Program-made: the position numbers and the translations under genes
Shown: positions 7,315 to 14,198 of the stretch, one piece after another
How the letters are laid out: every line of letters starts with the position of its first letter
Position numbering within the stretch: position 1 is the first letter of the stretch
Source of the DNA: an uncultured Clostridia bacterium
GTDB lineage: Bacteria > Bacillota > Clostridia > Peptostreptococcales > Anaerovoracaceae
DNA: 20,303 nt
Direction: 5' to 3'
Assembly (NCBI GenBank): GCA_934256595.1
Contig: CAKQOW010000044.1
Location: 1 to 20,303 of the forward strand
Notes under the pieces: generated by a model
The model's database searches: none
What the model was told of the DNA's origin: nothing
Seen by the model: the letters and a program-made list of their open reading frames with translations, nothing else

Positions 7315-8331
7315 CTACAGGGGAAGATTGGGAAATGCATCTAAATCAAGTCCGTCTGTTTCTCCTGCCTTGTATTTGTAGTAGGCTGCCGTGCCTATCA
7401 TAGCCGCATTGTCTGTACAAAGTACAGGTGACGGACAGTAGAGTCTGATGCCTCTCCTGCCGCAGGCTTCCTCAAGCATGGCTCTTAAGTGTCTGTTTGC
7501 GGCAACTCCGCCTGCCATTACCAGTCTGTCTTTGTGCATACTTACGGCAGCTTCAACCGCTTTATTTACAATAACCTCTAAAACTGCCTGCTGAAAACCG
7601 GCTGCAACATCGGCTCTGTTAATCTCTCTGCCTGCCTGCTTCTCTGAGTTCACATAATTAAGCACCGCAGTCTTGATACCGCTGAAGCTGAAATCAAGGC
7701 TGCCCTTTTCGAGATAAACTCTTTTGAATTCTATGGCATCTGGATTGCCCTCTTCTGAAAGTTTGTCAATCTTGGGACCTCCCGGATAGCCAAGCCCTAT
7801 AACTCTTGCCACCTTATCAAAGGCCTCGCCTGCCGCATCATCTCTGGTGCTTCCCAGTATCTCGCATCTGTTGTAGTCTGTAACCTCAACGATATTGGTA
7901 TGTCCGCCCGAAACCACCAGCGCCGTAAACGGCGGCTCAAGTTCTTTGTGCTCTATATATGCAGCCGAAATATGACCCTGTATATGATGAACGCCTATGA
8001 GGGGTTTATTCCACGCCAGCGCCAGCGCCTTTGCCGCCGCTATACCTATAAGTAGGGCACCTACAAGTCCGGGACCGTAGGTTACTCCTATGGCGTCTAT
8101 GTCATCACTGGTGATGTCAGCCTCTGTCATAGCCTGCTCTATTACGGCGTTGATGTTTTCAAGGTGATGTCTTGATGCTATCTCCGGCACCACTCCGCCG
8201 TAAAGCTTATGTATTTCAATCTGAGATGAAATTATATTTGAAAGTATCTCTCTGCCGTCTGCCATAACTGCAACGGAAGTTTCATCACAGCTTGATTCAA
8301 TTGCAAGAATTATTGTTTTGTTGTTTTTCAT
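7315..8331 (-). CDS. tsaD: tRNA threonylcarbamoyltransferase catalytic subunit TsaD
   Basis: TsaD transfers the threonylcarbamoyl group from threonylcarbamoyl-AMP to A37 of ANN-decoding tRNAs (t6A), working with TsaB and TsaE. The 338-residue ASKHA-fold protein starts with the phosphate loop LAIESSCDETSVAV (9-22). The metal-binding histidines are H116 and H120 in HHIQGH, followed by VSGGHTN (140-146) and the C-terminal metal ligand D307 in CTDNAAMIG. All of these match the Kae1/YgjD family. AGAGGTAG precedes the ATG. It is fifth after ribU in the operon, with tsaE and tsaB upstream, so the dedicated TsaBDE genes sit in one transcription unit. The TC-AMP synthase gene tsaC is not in the window. 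Confidence 0.98.
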   Translation of the reverse strand: MKNNKTIILAIESSCDETSVAVMADGREILSNIISSQIEIHKLYGGVVPEIASRHHLENINAVIEQAMTEADITSDDIDAIGVTYGPGLVGALLIGIAAAKALALAWNKPLIGVHHIQGHISAAYIEHKELEPPFTALVVSGGHTNIVEVTDYNRCEILGSTRDDAAGEAFDKVARVIGLGYPGGPKIDKLSEEGNPDAIEFKRVYLEKGSLDFSFSGIKTAVLNYVNSEKQAGREINRADVAAGFQQAVLEVIVNKAVEAAVSMHKDRLVMAGGVAANRHLRAMLEEACGRRGIRLYCPSPVLCTDNAAMIGTAAYYKYKAGETDGLDLDAFPNLPL

Positions 8332-8356
8332 TGTCTACCTCTATGTAAAGACAGGA

Positions 8357-8554
8357 TTACTCCTGCCTCATAGGCATACCGCTCATTTTGGCTATACATT
8401 CGCCGTCCGAGCCCATATGCCTGCAGTTTTCACACGACTGATAGGTGCCCATATTAAATGTGTCGAAATCATGTCTGCGTGAAAATCTGCTGCAGTGATA
8501 CGAAGCCACGCTCATATCACTGCCAAATTCATAATCATAATCTCCCTGTCGCAT
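8357..8554 (-). CDS. Small cysteine-rich protein of unknown function
   Basis: I do not recognise this 65-residue protein. It contains four cysteines, C21, C41, C44 and C53, including CENC and GEC, plus H20, H28 and H46, a pattern that would suit a small zinc or iron-sulphur site. Aromatic residues and Asp are frequent near the start (DYDYEFG). No signal peptide or membrane segment is seen. I chose the ATG at 8554 because GGAGG lies five bases upstream; a start four codons earlier would lie inside that ribosome site. It sits between rimI and tsaD, in the same direction with gaps of about 40 and 25 bp, so it is part of the t6A operon. A hairpin covers its ribosome site and start codon. Confidence 0.75.
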   Translation of the reverse strand: MRQGDYDYEFGSDMSVASYHCSRFSRRHDFDTFNMGTYQSCENCRHMGSDGECIAKMSGMPMRQE

Positions 8555-8589
8555 AAGAACCTCCATACTGCTAGTATTGCAGTTCTTAT
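8553..8589 (-). promoter_or_regulatory. Hairpin covering the start of the small Cys-rich gene
   Basis: The minus-strand RNA can form ATAAGAAC (8589-8582) pairing with GTTCTTAT (8560-8553), then a 4x4 internal loop, then ATACT pairing with AGTAT around loop AGC. The Shine-Dalgarno GGAG lies in the internal loop and the first two bases of the ATG lie in the outer stem. No T-tract follows, so it is not a terminator. Confidence 0.55.
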
Positions 8590-8595
8590 CGGGGT

Positions 8596-9042
8596 TTATT
8601 CAGCAAGCCACATTATCATTGCAGCTTCTTTGTTGTCCTCATAGTATCCGGGTCTTTCGCCTGCGCTCTGAAACCCGAATTTCCTGTAAAGCTCCTGAGC
8701 CGCTATGTTGGAGGCTCTGACTTCAAGGGTAAAGGCTCTGATGCCGCGGGCTCTGCCCTCTGCAAGAAACGCCTCAAGAATCGCCGTTGCAAGCTTCTGC
8801 CTGCGAAACTGCGGCGCTACGGCCACATTGGTGATATGACCCTCATCTACTATCTGCCAAAGTCCCGCATAGCCTGCAATCTGCCCATCCGTTTCGGCCA
8901 CAAAATACATAGCCCTCTCGTTTACCGAAAGCTCCTGCACAAATGACTCAAGACTCCACGGCACGCTGAAGCATGTTCTGTCAAGCTCAGCCATCTGCTG
9001 CGCGTCCTGCAGCACTGCCTGTCTAATTACCGGACTGTTCAT
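8596..9042 (-). CDS. rimI: Ribosomal protein N-acetyltransferase RimI-like (GNAT)
   Basis: A 148-residue GNAT acetyltransferase; RimI acetylates the N-terminal alanine of ribosomal protein S18 and is often encoded beside tsaB and tsaD. The fold is shown by the N-terminal IRQAVLQDAQQMAELDRTCF, strand 4 with ITNVAVAPQFRRQKLATAIL, and the C-terminal LEVRASNIAAQELYRKFGF. The acetyl-CoA pyrophosphate loop is RRQKLA (80-85), where a Lys stands at the usual Gly of the Q/R-x-x-G-x-G/A motif, a mild oddity. The start at 9042 gives the normal length, has GGAGG 12 bases upstream and overlaps the end of tsaB by 20 bp. A longer in-frame start exists but would read through tsaB. Substrate is inferred from context. 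Confidence 0.9.
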   Translation of the reverse strand: MNSPVIRQAVLQDAQQMAELDRTCFSVPWSLESFVQELSVNERAMYFVAETDGQIAGYAGLWQIVDEGHITNVAVAPQFRRQKLATAILEAFLAEGRARGIRAFTLEVRASNIAAQELYRKFGFQSAGERPGYYEDNKEAAMIMWLAE

Positions 9043-9739
9043 TTTTGAGTTTTTCCTCCAGCTTTCGTTCTGCCTCGGCCTTGCGCATATATAAAGGGAG
9101 CAGGCTGCCGTAGCTTTGTGTTCCCTCTCTGTTATAAATATCAAGAGCCATAGCCGCAACAGATGAGGCTCTCTGAAGTCTTACAGGCTCCGGCGCAAGC
9201 ACTGCGGAATTATCAGCTTCAAATATTCTCTCGCCGTATGCTTTAATGCCGTCGCCAAAGAACATATGCTGCCCGCCGATTTCTTTGAGACTTTCTAAGA
9301 ATTCATCTATCATATATGCTCCCGGCTCTGTGACGGTTTCAATCTGTCCGTCTGTCCACATGAAAGCTCCCGCATATACCTGATTTCTTCTGGCATCAAA
9401 TACAGGGCATATCACTCCGTCAAAGTCCCTCTGGTTGTAGCAGAAAGCATTAAGGGTAGGCACGCCTATAGTCCCTATTCCGAGGGCCTGCGCAAGTGTC
9501 CTTGCGGTGGTAACGCCTATTCTGATACCTGTAAAGGAGCCGGGGCCCTTGGAAACAGCCACTGCGGTTACATCGCTTAACTGCAATCTGCATTTTTTCA
9601 TAAGCTGATCAACCATAGGAATCATAGTTTCAAGGTGATTGAGCCTGCCCGGATTTACTATTTCCTCTATATTGCCGTTTTCGTCTGTCAAAGCCACAGA
9701 AGCGTGAGGTCCTGTGCTTTCTAAAGCTAAAATGTACAT
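9023..9739 (-). CDS. tsaB: tRNA threonylcarbamoyladenosine complex dimerisation subunit TsaB
   Basis: TsaB is the inactive paralogue of TsaD that scaffolds the TsaBDE complex for t6A synthesis. The 238-residue protein has the ASKHA N-terminus MYILALESTGPHASVAL, the central VSKGPGSFTGIRIGVTTART block (about 64-83), which is the strongest family mark, and FDARRNQVYAGAF further on. The metal-binding histidines of TsaD are absent, as expected for TsaB. Its ATG overlaps the end of tsaE by 13 bp and its own end overlaps rimI, so the three are tightly coupled. Confidence 0.97.
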   Translation of the reverse strand: MYILALESTGPHASVALTDENGNIEEIVNPGRLNHLETMIPMVDQLMKKCRLQLSDVTAVAVSKGPGSFTGIRIGVTTARTLAQALGIGTIGVPTLNAFCYNQRDFDGVICPVFDARRNQVYAGAFMWTDGQIETVTEPGAYMIDEFLESLKEIGGQHMFFGDGIKAYGERIFEADNSAVLAPEPVRLQRASSVAAMALDIYNREGTQSYGSLLPLYMRKAEAERKLEEKLKNEQSGN

Positions 9740-10158
9740 TTATATATTCTCTCTCCTTCTGAAGCTCCGTACTCGATATATATATACTTGGTGTCTGCCG
9801 GAAGTATGTCCTCTACTATATCCGCCCACTCTATAACGCATACGCCGCCTTTTTCGTAAAAATACTCCTCGGCTCCTATGTTGAACATCTCCTCCGAGTC
9901 TGCAAGGCGGTAAACGTCAAAATGATAGAGTGGCAGTCTGCCGTCTGTATATTCGCGTACAATTGTAAAGGTCGGCGATACTATGTTATCGCTTATGCCA
10001 AGCCCCTGCGCAATATATCCCGTAAGGGCGGTTTTGCCTGTGCCCAGATCTCCTATAAGGGCTAGCACATCTCCGGTCCTAAGCTCTTCTGCAAGTTTAA
10101 GGCCGAATTCTCTGGTTTCGTTTTCGTTTTTAATTATAAGTTCTCTTTTAATCATCAT
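9727..10158 (-). CDS. tsaE: tRNA threonylcarbamoyladenosine ATPase TsaE
   Basis: TsaE is the P-loop ATPase that resets the TsaBD complex between t6A cycles. The 143-residue protein is of typical length. It has Walker A GDLGTGKT (36-43), the conserved SPTFTIVREY (60-69), the YHFDVYRL block (78-85) and the acidic VIEWAD motif (107-112), all standard for YjeE/YdiB. The ATG overlaps the ribU stop as ATGA, a four-base overlap that implies translational coupling of a tRNA-modification gene to a riboflavin transporter. A second ATG one codon later is a possible alternative start. Confidence 0.97.
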   Translation of the reverse strand: MMIKRELIIKNENETREFGLKLAEELRTGDVLALIGDLGTGKTALTGYIAQGLGISDNIVSPTFTIVREYTDGRLPLYHFDVYRLADSEEMFNIGAEEYFYEKGGVCVIEWADIVEDILPADTKYIYIEYGASEGERIYKCTF

Positions 10159-10694
10159 TTGTGTAAAAATCCTGAAATTCTCTTGTACAGGAAGAATGTA
10201 ATAACGCTGTTTACTCCCGCTTTGATGAGGTTAAACAGTAATATCAGCGGCATCATCTGCATTACAACCTCTCTTGTAACTCCCATAAACAGCGGTGTGA
10301 TTACAAGGTTTGCAAAGAACATCACTACAACCCACGAAGCAATTCCTGCTCCGAGAGCTATCATAGCATATTTTCTGGTCTTGTGCTTCTTATAGATATT
10401 GCCTGCAACCAGTACAAAGGTTCCTGTGGCAATTATATGCATTATTATACCATATACGCCGCCACTGCCTGCGCTGACTGTAAATCCCTGAATAAGAGAA
10501 GTTATTACTGTTAGTACAAAACCGCCAAGAGGCCCGAAGGCAAAGGTCCCTATAAATATAGAGATGTCCGCCGGATCGTATTCCAGGAAGTTAAGTCCCG
10601 GAATTATAGGCCAGTGTACGAAGTACGCCAGTACTACGGATATGGCAACAAGCATTGCCATTTTTGCAAGTCTTACTGTTTTTTTGTTGTTCAT
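10155..10694 (-). CDS. ribU: Riboflavin ECF transporter S-component RibU
   Basis: RibU is the membrane substrate-binding unit that captures riboflavin and works with the shared EcfAA'T energising module, which is not in the window. The 179-residue protein has about five or six hydrophobic helices: 10-28, 45-65, 80-100, 110-130 and 148-170. The family signature FLEYDPADISIFIGTFAFGPLGG lies near residues 36-58, described here by position and its key YDPxDI residues. The N-terminal KKTVRLAKMAMLVAIS fits the EcfT-contacting first helix. The FMN riboswitch directly upstream makes the substrate assignment strong. GAGGAA precedes the ATG. Confidence 0.95.
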   Translation of the reverse strand: MNNKKTVRLAKMAMLVAISVVLAYFVHWPIIPGLNFLEYDPADISIFIGTFAFGPLGGFVLTVITSLIQGFTVSAGSGGVYGIIMHIIATGTFVLVAGNIYKKHKTRKYAMIALGAGIASWVVVMFFANLVITPLFMGVTREVVMQMMPLILLFNLIKAGVNSVITFFLYKRISGFLHK

Positions 10695-10742
10695 TTTTGA
10701 TTCCTCTTTTCTTTTGGTTTTTTAGGAATCTGTCAGGTCATT

Positions 10743-10766
10743 AAAAAGAGCCCCGAATTTCGGGGC
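10743..10766 (-). terminator. Terminator in the FMN riboswitch expression platform
   Basis: On the minus strand GCCCCGA-AAT-TCGGGGC is followed by TCTTTTTAA. It lies 25 bases after the aptamer and before ribU, so FMN binding should lead to premature termination. The intervening AAACTA...TAGTTT repeat may take part in the alternative fold. Confidence 0.85.
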
Positions 10767-10790
10767 ACACAAAAAACTAAAACAACTCTA

Positions 10791-10893
10791 GTTTCTTCCA
10801 TCCGGACTATAACCGTTGGTACCGGAGTTTCACCGGTTCAGCCCGAAGGCTCGCGGACTTTACCGCCAGTGAGGAATTGCACCTCGCCCTGAA
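10791..10893 (-). ncRNA. FMN riboswitch (RFN element)
   Basis: The minus-strand RNA carries the conserved blocks in order: TCAGGGCGAGGTGCAATTCC, CTGGCGGTAAAGTCCGCGAG, CCTTCGGGC hairpin, TGAACCGGTGAAACTCCGG, ACGGTTATAGTCCGGATGG. These match the RFN aptamer consensus closely. Together with the downstream terminator it should switch off ribU, and possibly the t6A genes behind it, when FMN is plentiful. Confidence 0.98.
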
Positions 10894-10912
10894 ACAGATT
10901 ATTCACATATTT

Positions 10913-10941
10913 ATTATATTGCCGCTTAAGCCTGCTGTCAA
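10913..10941 (-). promoter_or_regulatory. Perfect sigma-A promoter of the riboswitch-ribU operon
   Basis: On the minus strand TTGACA (10941-10936), exactly 17 bp, TATAAT (10918-10913). Both hexamers are perfect consensus, and the predicted start is about 13 bases before the aptamer. Confidence 0.93.
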
Positions 10942-10981
10942 TAGCTGTTTTGCCTGTCTTTTTTTATCGCCGCATTTTCGG

Positions 10982-11009
10982 TTGACAGTTTGCCCAAATA
11001 CTGTATTAT
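10982..11009 (+). promoter_or_regulatory. Divergent promoter for the E2-like gene
   Basis: TTGACA (10982-10987), 16-bp spacer, TATTAT (11004-11009). It points toward the acyltransferase-like gene, leaving a leader of roughly 175 bases. Confidence 0.7.
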
Positions 11010-11010
11010 T

Positions 11011-11157
11011 TATATAGATTTAATTTTACCTCAGGCCGGATTTACCGGATATGCTGCCGGCCTGTTTGCTTATGTGTTTATCGGAAGTTATGGGCTTTCA
11101 GACGCCGCAGTTATTTCTGCAGGTATTTTCCATCTTGACCTGATAAGCATCTCATAG
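11011..11157 (+). pseudogene. Possible remnant of a multi-pass membrane protein C-terminus
   Basis: One frame reads like the end of a real membrane protein: YIDLILPQAGFTGYAAG, then LFAYVFIGSYGLSDAAVISA, then GIFHLDLISIS and a TAG stop. There is no credible start codon or ribosome site. The layout resembles the end of flippase-like (UPF0104/YbhN) proteins, where PxPGGxG is followed by a hydrophobic helix and then a conserved Arg/Tyr helix, here missing. It could also be a chance open frame, and it occupies the leader of the next gene. Confidence 0.3.
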
Positions 11158-11192
11158 GCAGAGGTTTAATGCATATCCGGAAAGGAATTATT

Positions 11193-12077
11193 ATGTCAGA
11201 AAAGAAGTACAGGAGGCGGCTCGGTGACAGAGGCGACGGCAGACTCGTCAGAAATCTTACACCTATGCACAAAATTACCCCGTTTATAATGGTGGAGCGA
11301 AACGATGCCAGTAATTTTATCAGAGACAGTATGGAGGTTTCAAAGATAGAGGAGTACATACGCCGCAAGCGAAAATCAGGACTGAAAGGTTTCGGGATAA
11401 TGCACATTATGGTGGCTGCATACATCAGATGCATATCTCAGAGGCCTGCCGTAAACAGATTTGTTTCGGGGCAGAGGGTCTATTCCAGAAACCGTATTGA
11501 AATAAATATAAATGTTAAGAAAGAGATGACTCTGGAGTCACCTGATACGGTAGTTAAAATCGTATTTGAGCCTACAGATACGGCAGACGATGTATATTAC
11601 AAGATGAAAGCCGTAATAGACGAAAACAAGGGCGGTGAGCTTGACAGTGATTTTGACAACACTGCCAGAATTATAAATTACATACCGAGGCTCATCAAGA
11701 AGTTTGCGATATGGTTTCTCAAGACTCTGGACTATTTCGGACTGCTTCCGAGGTTTCTGCTTAACGTAAGTCCGTTTCACGGAAGTATGTTTATAACCTC
11801 TATGGGCTCCCTCGGAATACCGCCTATTTATCATCATCTCTATAATTTCGGAAACGTGCCTGTATTCATTTCCTTTGGCGCCAAAAAAAGCGTAAATGAG
11901 ATAGATGACAACGGTCAGGTGATAAAAAGAAAGTATGTGGATTATACGGTAGTGACAGATGAGCGCATATGCGACGGCTACTATTTTGCATCTACTCTCA
12001 AAATACTGAGAGGCTGCCTCAGACACCCCGAAAGACTGGATACACCGCCTGAGCAGGTAATCGAAGATATATTCTAA
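11193..12077 (+). CDS. Orphan 2-oxoacid dehydrogenase E2-type acyltransferase domain protein
   Basis: A stand-alone protein of 294 residues (302 from an alternative ATG at 11169) with the chloramphenicol-acetyltransferase/E2 catalytic fold but no lipoyl or peripheral-binding domain. Support comes from the N-terminal substrate-pocket region, FITSMGSLGIPPIYHHLYNFG in the middle, quoted here by its GSLGIPP core, and the end block TDERICDGYYFA, which aligns with the E2 active site D-H-R-x-x-D-G. The catalytic His is Glu in this protein (residue 257 from the chosen start) while the Asp-Gly pair is kept, so classical acyl transfer is doubtful. AAAGGA six bases before 11193 favours that start; AGAGG before 11169 is also possible. 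No E1, E3 or lipoate genes are near. Function unknown. Confidence 0.8.
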   Translation: MSEKKYRRRLGDRGDGRLVRNLTPMHKITPFIMVERNDASNFIRDSMEVSKIEEYIRRKRKSGLKGFGIMHIMVAAYIRCISQRPAVNRFVSGQRVYSRNRIEININVKKEMTLESPDTVVKIVFEPTDTADDVYYKMKAVIDENKGGELDSDFDNTARIINYIPRLIKKFAIWFLKTLDYFGLLPRFLLNVSPFHGSMFITSMGSLGIPPIYHHLYNFGNVPVFISFGAKKSVNEIDDNGQVIKRKYVDYTVVTDERICDGYYFASTLKILRGCLRHPERLDTPPEQVIEDIF

Positions 12078-12112
12078 AAAAATTCCGGCAGCGCCCGCTG
12101 CCGGTTTCAGTT
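12078..12112. terminator. Bidirectional terminator between convergent genes
   Basis: A perfect 8-bp stem, CCGGCAGC-GCCC-GCTGCCGG (12085-12104), has TTTCAGTTTT on the plus side and, read on the minus strand, AATTTTTTT on the other. It serves both the E2-like gene and the small minus-strand gene. Confidence 0.88.
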
Positions 12113-12343
12113 TTATATACTATAGAGAATTTCTAAAGCTTTTTTCTCGTCTCTGTTTGCTACATAAATCTGGTACTGATATGCCGCCGAGGCATCAATG
12201 CAGGGAACCCCGTGATGACGGCCCGGATTTGTGGGCGCATTTGTAACCACAGAGGTCTCAATACCTTTTTGTGAGAGAGTATCCCTGATTTTATTAAGCT
12301 CTTCCAGATTTCGAGTTGTTCTTATTTCCTTTTTAAAAAGCAT
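12113..12343 (-). CDS. DUF2007-like small protein
   Basis: A 76-residue soluble protein. The pattern of an N-terminal helix that counts off a gene-neutral sensor fold, TRNLEELNKIRDTLSQKGIETSVV, and a C-terminal YQIYVANRDEKKALEILY resembles the DUF2007 (putative signal-transducing) fold, in which a strand-helix-strand unit ends in a W/YVxxxDxxxAxxIL stretch. The middle carries RHHGVPC. GGGGAGGG lies four bases before the ATG. It has its own promoter and is not tightly linked to the kinase gene 112 bp upstream. Specific role unknown. Confidence 0.7.
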   Translation of the reverse strand: MLFKKEIRTTRNLEELNKIRDTLSQKGIETSVVTNAPTNPGRHHGVPCIDASAAYQYQIYVANRDEKKALEILYSI

Positions 12344-12373
12344 ACACCCTCCCCTTTCTGATATATTTCCTCT

Positions 12374-12402
12374 ATTGTATCATTTTCCCTGCATCTTCAC
12401 AA
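12374..12402 (-). promoter_or_regulatory. Promoter of the DUF2007-like gene
   Basis: On the minus strand TTGTGA (12402-12397), 17 bp, TACAAT (12379-12374), about 30 bp before the start codon. The rest of the gap to the kinase gene shows no clear terminator. Confidence 0.6.
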
Positions 12403-12455
12403 TATTTTTTCAGATTATTCTGCACACAATTTAACAGTTTATCCTATTACAGTGC

Positions 12456-13493
12456 TTATCTGCGCAGTCTGACCTCAAAGGCCGTCTGCTCCTCATCAGA
12501 CCTTATAACACTTATGCGGCCCTTGTGAAGATCAACTATTTTGGCAGCTACCGCAAGTCCGAGTCCGTTGCCTTTAACACCGTGAGAAGTATCTCCCTGA
12601 TAGAATTTATCGAAAATCCTGCCTAAAACCTGCGGCGCAATTACTTCGCCTCTGTCTGAAACCGTAACCGACACATATTCGGCGCCCTGCAGTATCGTAA
12701 TGTTTATCTCACTGTCTTTATCCGCAAATTTAATCGCGTTATCTATGAGGTTTATCCATACCTGCTTGAGCATTTCCTCATTGCCGTTTATGTATACCTC
12801 ACTGCAGTTAAGATTTATAAACAGATTTTTTTCTTCCCATCTGCTTTCCAGAAGCACTATGACTCTCCTCATCTGCTCGCTGAGATTAAACTCGGCAGTA
12901 TTGGTTAGTATTGTCTGATTCTCAATCTTTGACAGATTAAGCACGTTGGTCGAAAGGTCAACAAGTCTGTCCGACTCTGCAATAATTATGTCAAGATATT
13001 CATCTGTTTCCTCTCTGCTCAGATTGTGCTCCCTTATCATTTTGGCAAAGCCCCGTATAGATGTAATTGGTGTCTTGAACTCGTGGGAAAAGTTGTTTAT
13101 GAAGTCGGAGCGAAGCATCTGGCTCTGCTCCAGCTCGTTTGCCATATTGTTAAAGCTGGTGTTAAGCTCCTGAAGTTCTCCGCCCATTTTGAGATTTATT
13201 CTCGCCGAAAAATCTCCCGCCGCAAGTCTGTCTGCAGCCTCGGCTATCTTGCGCAGAGGTTTCAGCGGTATCCTGCTGAAAGCCGCCGCCACCGCAGCCC
13301 CTATTACAACTGCAAGAAACGCAAGGGATATAAGCTGCCATGGCTTCGGAATGCTTTCCAGAAAACCCGCTCTTCTCAATAGAAATCTTCCCGCGAACAT
13401 AATTGCAAAGGATATAATCATAACCCCTATGGTTACACCCGTATACGCCAGAGGAAGTTGGTGCTTCTGAAACGTTTCCTTTAATCTATTCAC
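12456..13493 (-). CDS. Sensor histidine kinase with minimal extracellular loop
   Basis: A 345-residue membrane kinase. Two hydrophobic helices at about 15-39 and 52-73 are joined by only about a dozen residues outside the cell, so there is no real extracellular sensor domain. A HAMP linker follows (about 74-126), then HisKA with the phospho-acceptor H137 in NNFSHEFKTPITSIRGFAKM, and a HATPase_c domain with an N box (INLIDNAIKFA), G1 (VSDRGEV, where the usual Asp-x-Gly is DRG) and G2 (KGNGLGLAVAAKIV). It overlaps the response-regulator gene by 8 bp and is its cognate partner. The architecture is that of intramembrane-sensing kinases, which often respond to envelope stress or to a partner membrane protein. 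Confidence 0.93.
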   Translation of the reverse strand: MNRLKETFQKHQLPLAYTGVTIGVMIISFAIMFAGRFLLRRAGFLESIPKPWQLISLAFLAVVIGAAVAAAFSRIPLKPLRKIAEAADRLAAGDFSARINLKMGGELQELNTSFNNMANELEQSQMLRSDFINNFSHEFKTPITSIRGFAKMIREHNLSREETDEYLDIIIAESDRLVDLSTNVLNLSKIENQTILTNTAEFNLSEQMRRVIVLLESRWEEKNLFINLNCSEVYINGNEEMLKQVWINLIDNAIKFADKDSEINITILQGAEYVSVTVSDRGEVIAPQVLGRIFDKFYQGDTSHGVKGNGLGLAVAAKIVDLHKGRISVIRSDEEQTAFEVRLRR

Positions 13494-14163
13494 AGGTTTT
13501 CACCGCCTTATATCCTATACCTCTTATTGCCACTATTTCAAACTCGTCAAAGTCCTCAAAACGCTTGCGCAGCCTGTTTATATGCACGTTTACGGTAGTA
13601 TCTGCCGACTGGGAATCCATGCCCCAGATTTCGTCCATAAGCTGTATTCTTGTGAATATCTTGCCCGGATATGACAAAAGCTTGTACAGCAGACAGAACT
13701 CCTTCTGGGGCAGACTCTGGGACACTCCTCCCTTTGTAACAGTCAGGGAGTCATAGTCAAGAACTGTATCACCTATATACAGTTTCCTTTCGTTTGCTAT
13801 GCGCGCGCGTCTGAGCAGCGCTTTTATCCGAAGCAGCAGCTCCTCTTCATTTACAGGCTTAATCATATAGTCGTCAGTCCCCGCAATAAAGCCTCTGCAT
13901 TTATCCTCCGGAAGCTCTTTGGCGGTAACCATAAGTATGGGCGTGTTATCCCCGCAGCTTCGCAGAGTATCTGTAAATTCATACCCGTCCATATTGGGCA
14001 TCATAATATCCAGAACTATTAAATCTATGTGCTGCCTGTCCATAAGCTCAAGCGCCTCCGCGCCGTCAGCAGCGCACACAACCTCATAGCCACCCCTTGT
14101 TATAATTGCTTTCATAAGCTTGGAAGTGTTTCTGTCGTCTTCTGCCACCATTATCTTAAACAT
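13486..14163 (-). CDS. OmpR-family response regulator
   Basis: A 225-residue two-domain regulator. The receiver has the acidic pocket AEDD (7-10), the phosphorylated D52 in VLDIMMPNMDG and the conserved Lys in PVNEEELLLR context. The winged-helix output domain carries LPQKEFCLLYKLLSYPGKIF and the recognition region VNVHINRLRKRFE, ending in the IRGIGYKAV hairpin. I chose the ATG at 14163, with AAGGAG six bases upstream; a start 35 codons earlier would add a hydrophobic leader that does not belong. It comes before and overlaps the kinase gene. Three 11-bp direct repeats at its promoter suggest that it regulates itself. Confidence 0.95.
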   Translation of the reverse strand: MFKIMVAEDDRNTSKLMKAIITRGGYEVVCAADGAEALELMDRQHIDLIVLDIMMPNMDGYEFTDTLRSCGDNTPILMVTAKELPEDKCRGFIAGTDDYMIKPVNEEELLLRIKALLRRARIANERKLYIGDTVLDYDSLTVTKGGVSQSLPQKEFCLLYKLLSYPGKIFTRIQLMDEIWGMDSQSADTTVNVHINRLRKRFEDFDEFEIVAIRGIGYKAVKTCE

Positions 14164-14198
14164 ATCATGCTCCTTGTAATCTCTGTTATCTGTTTTCA

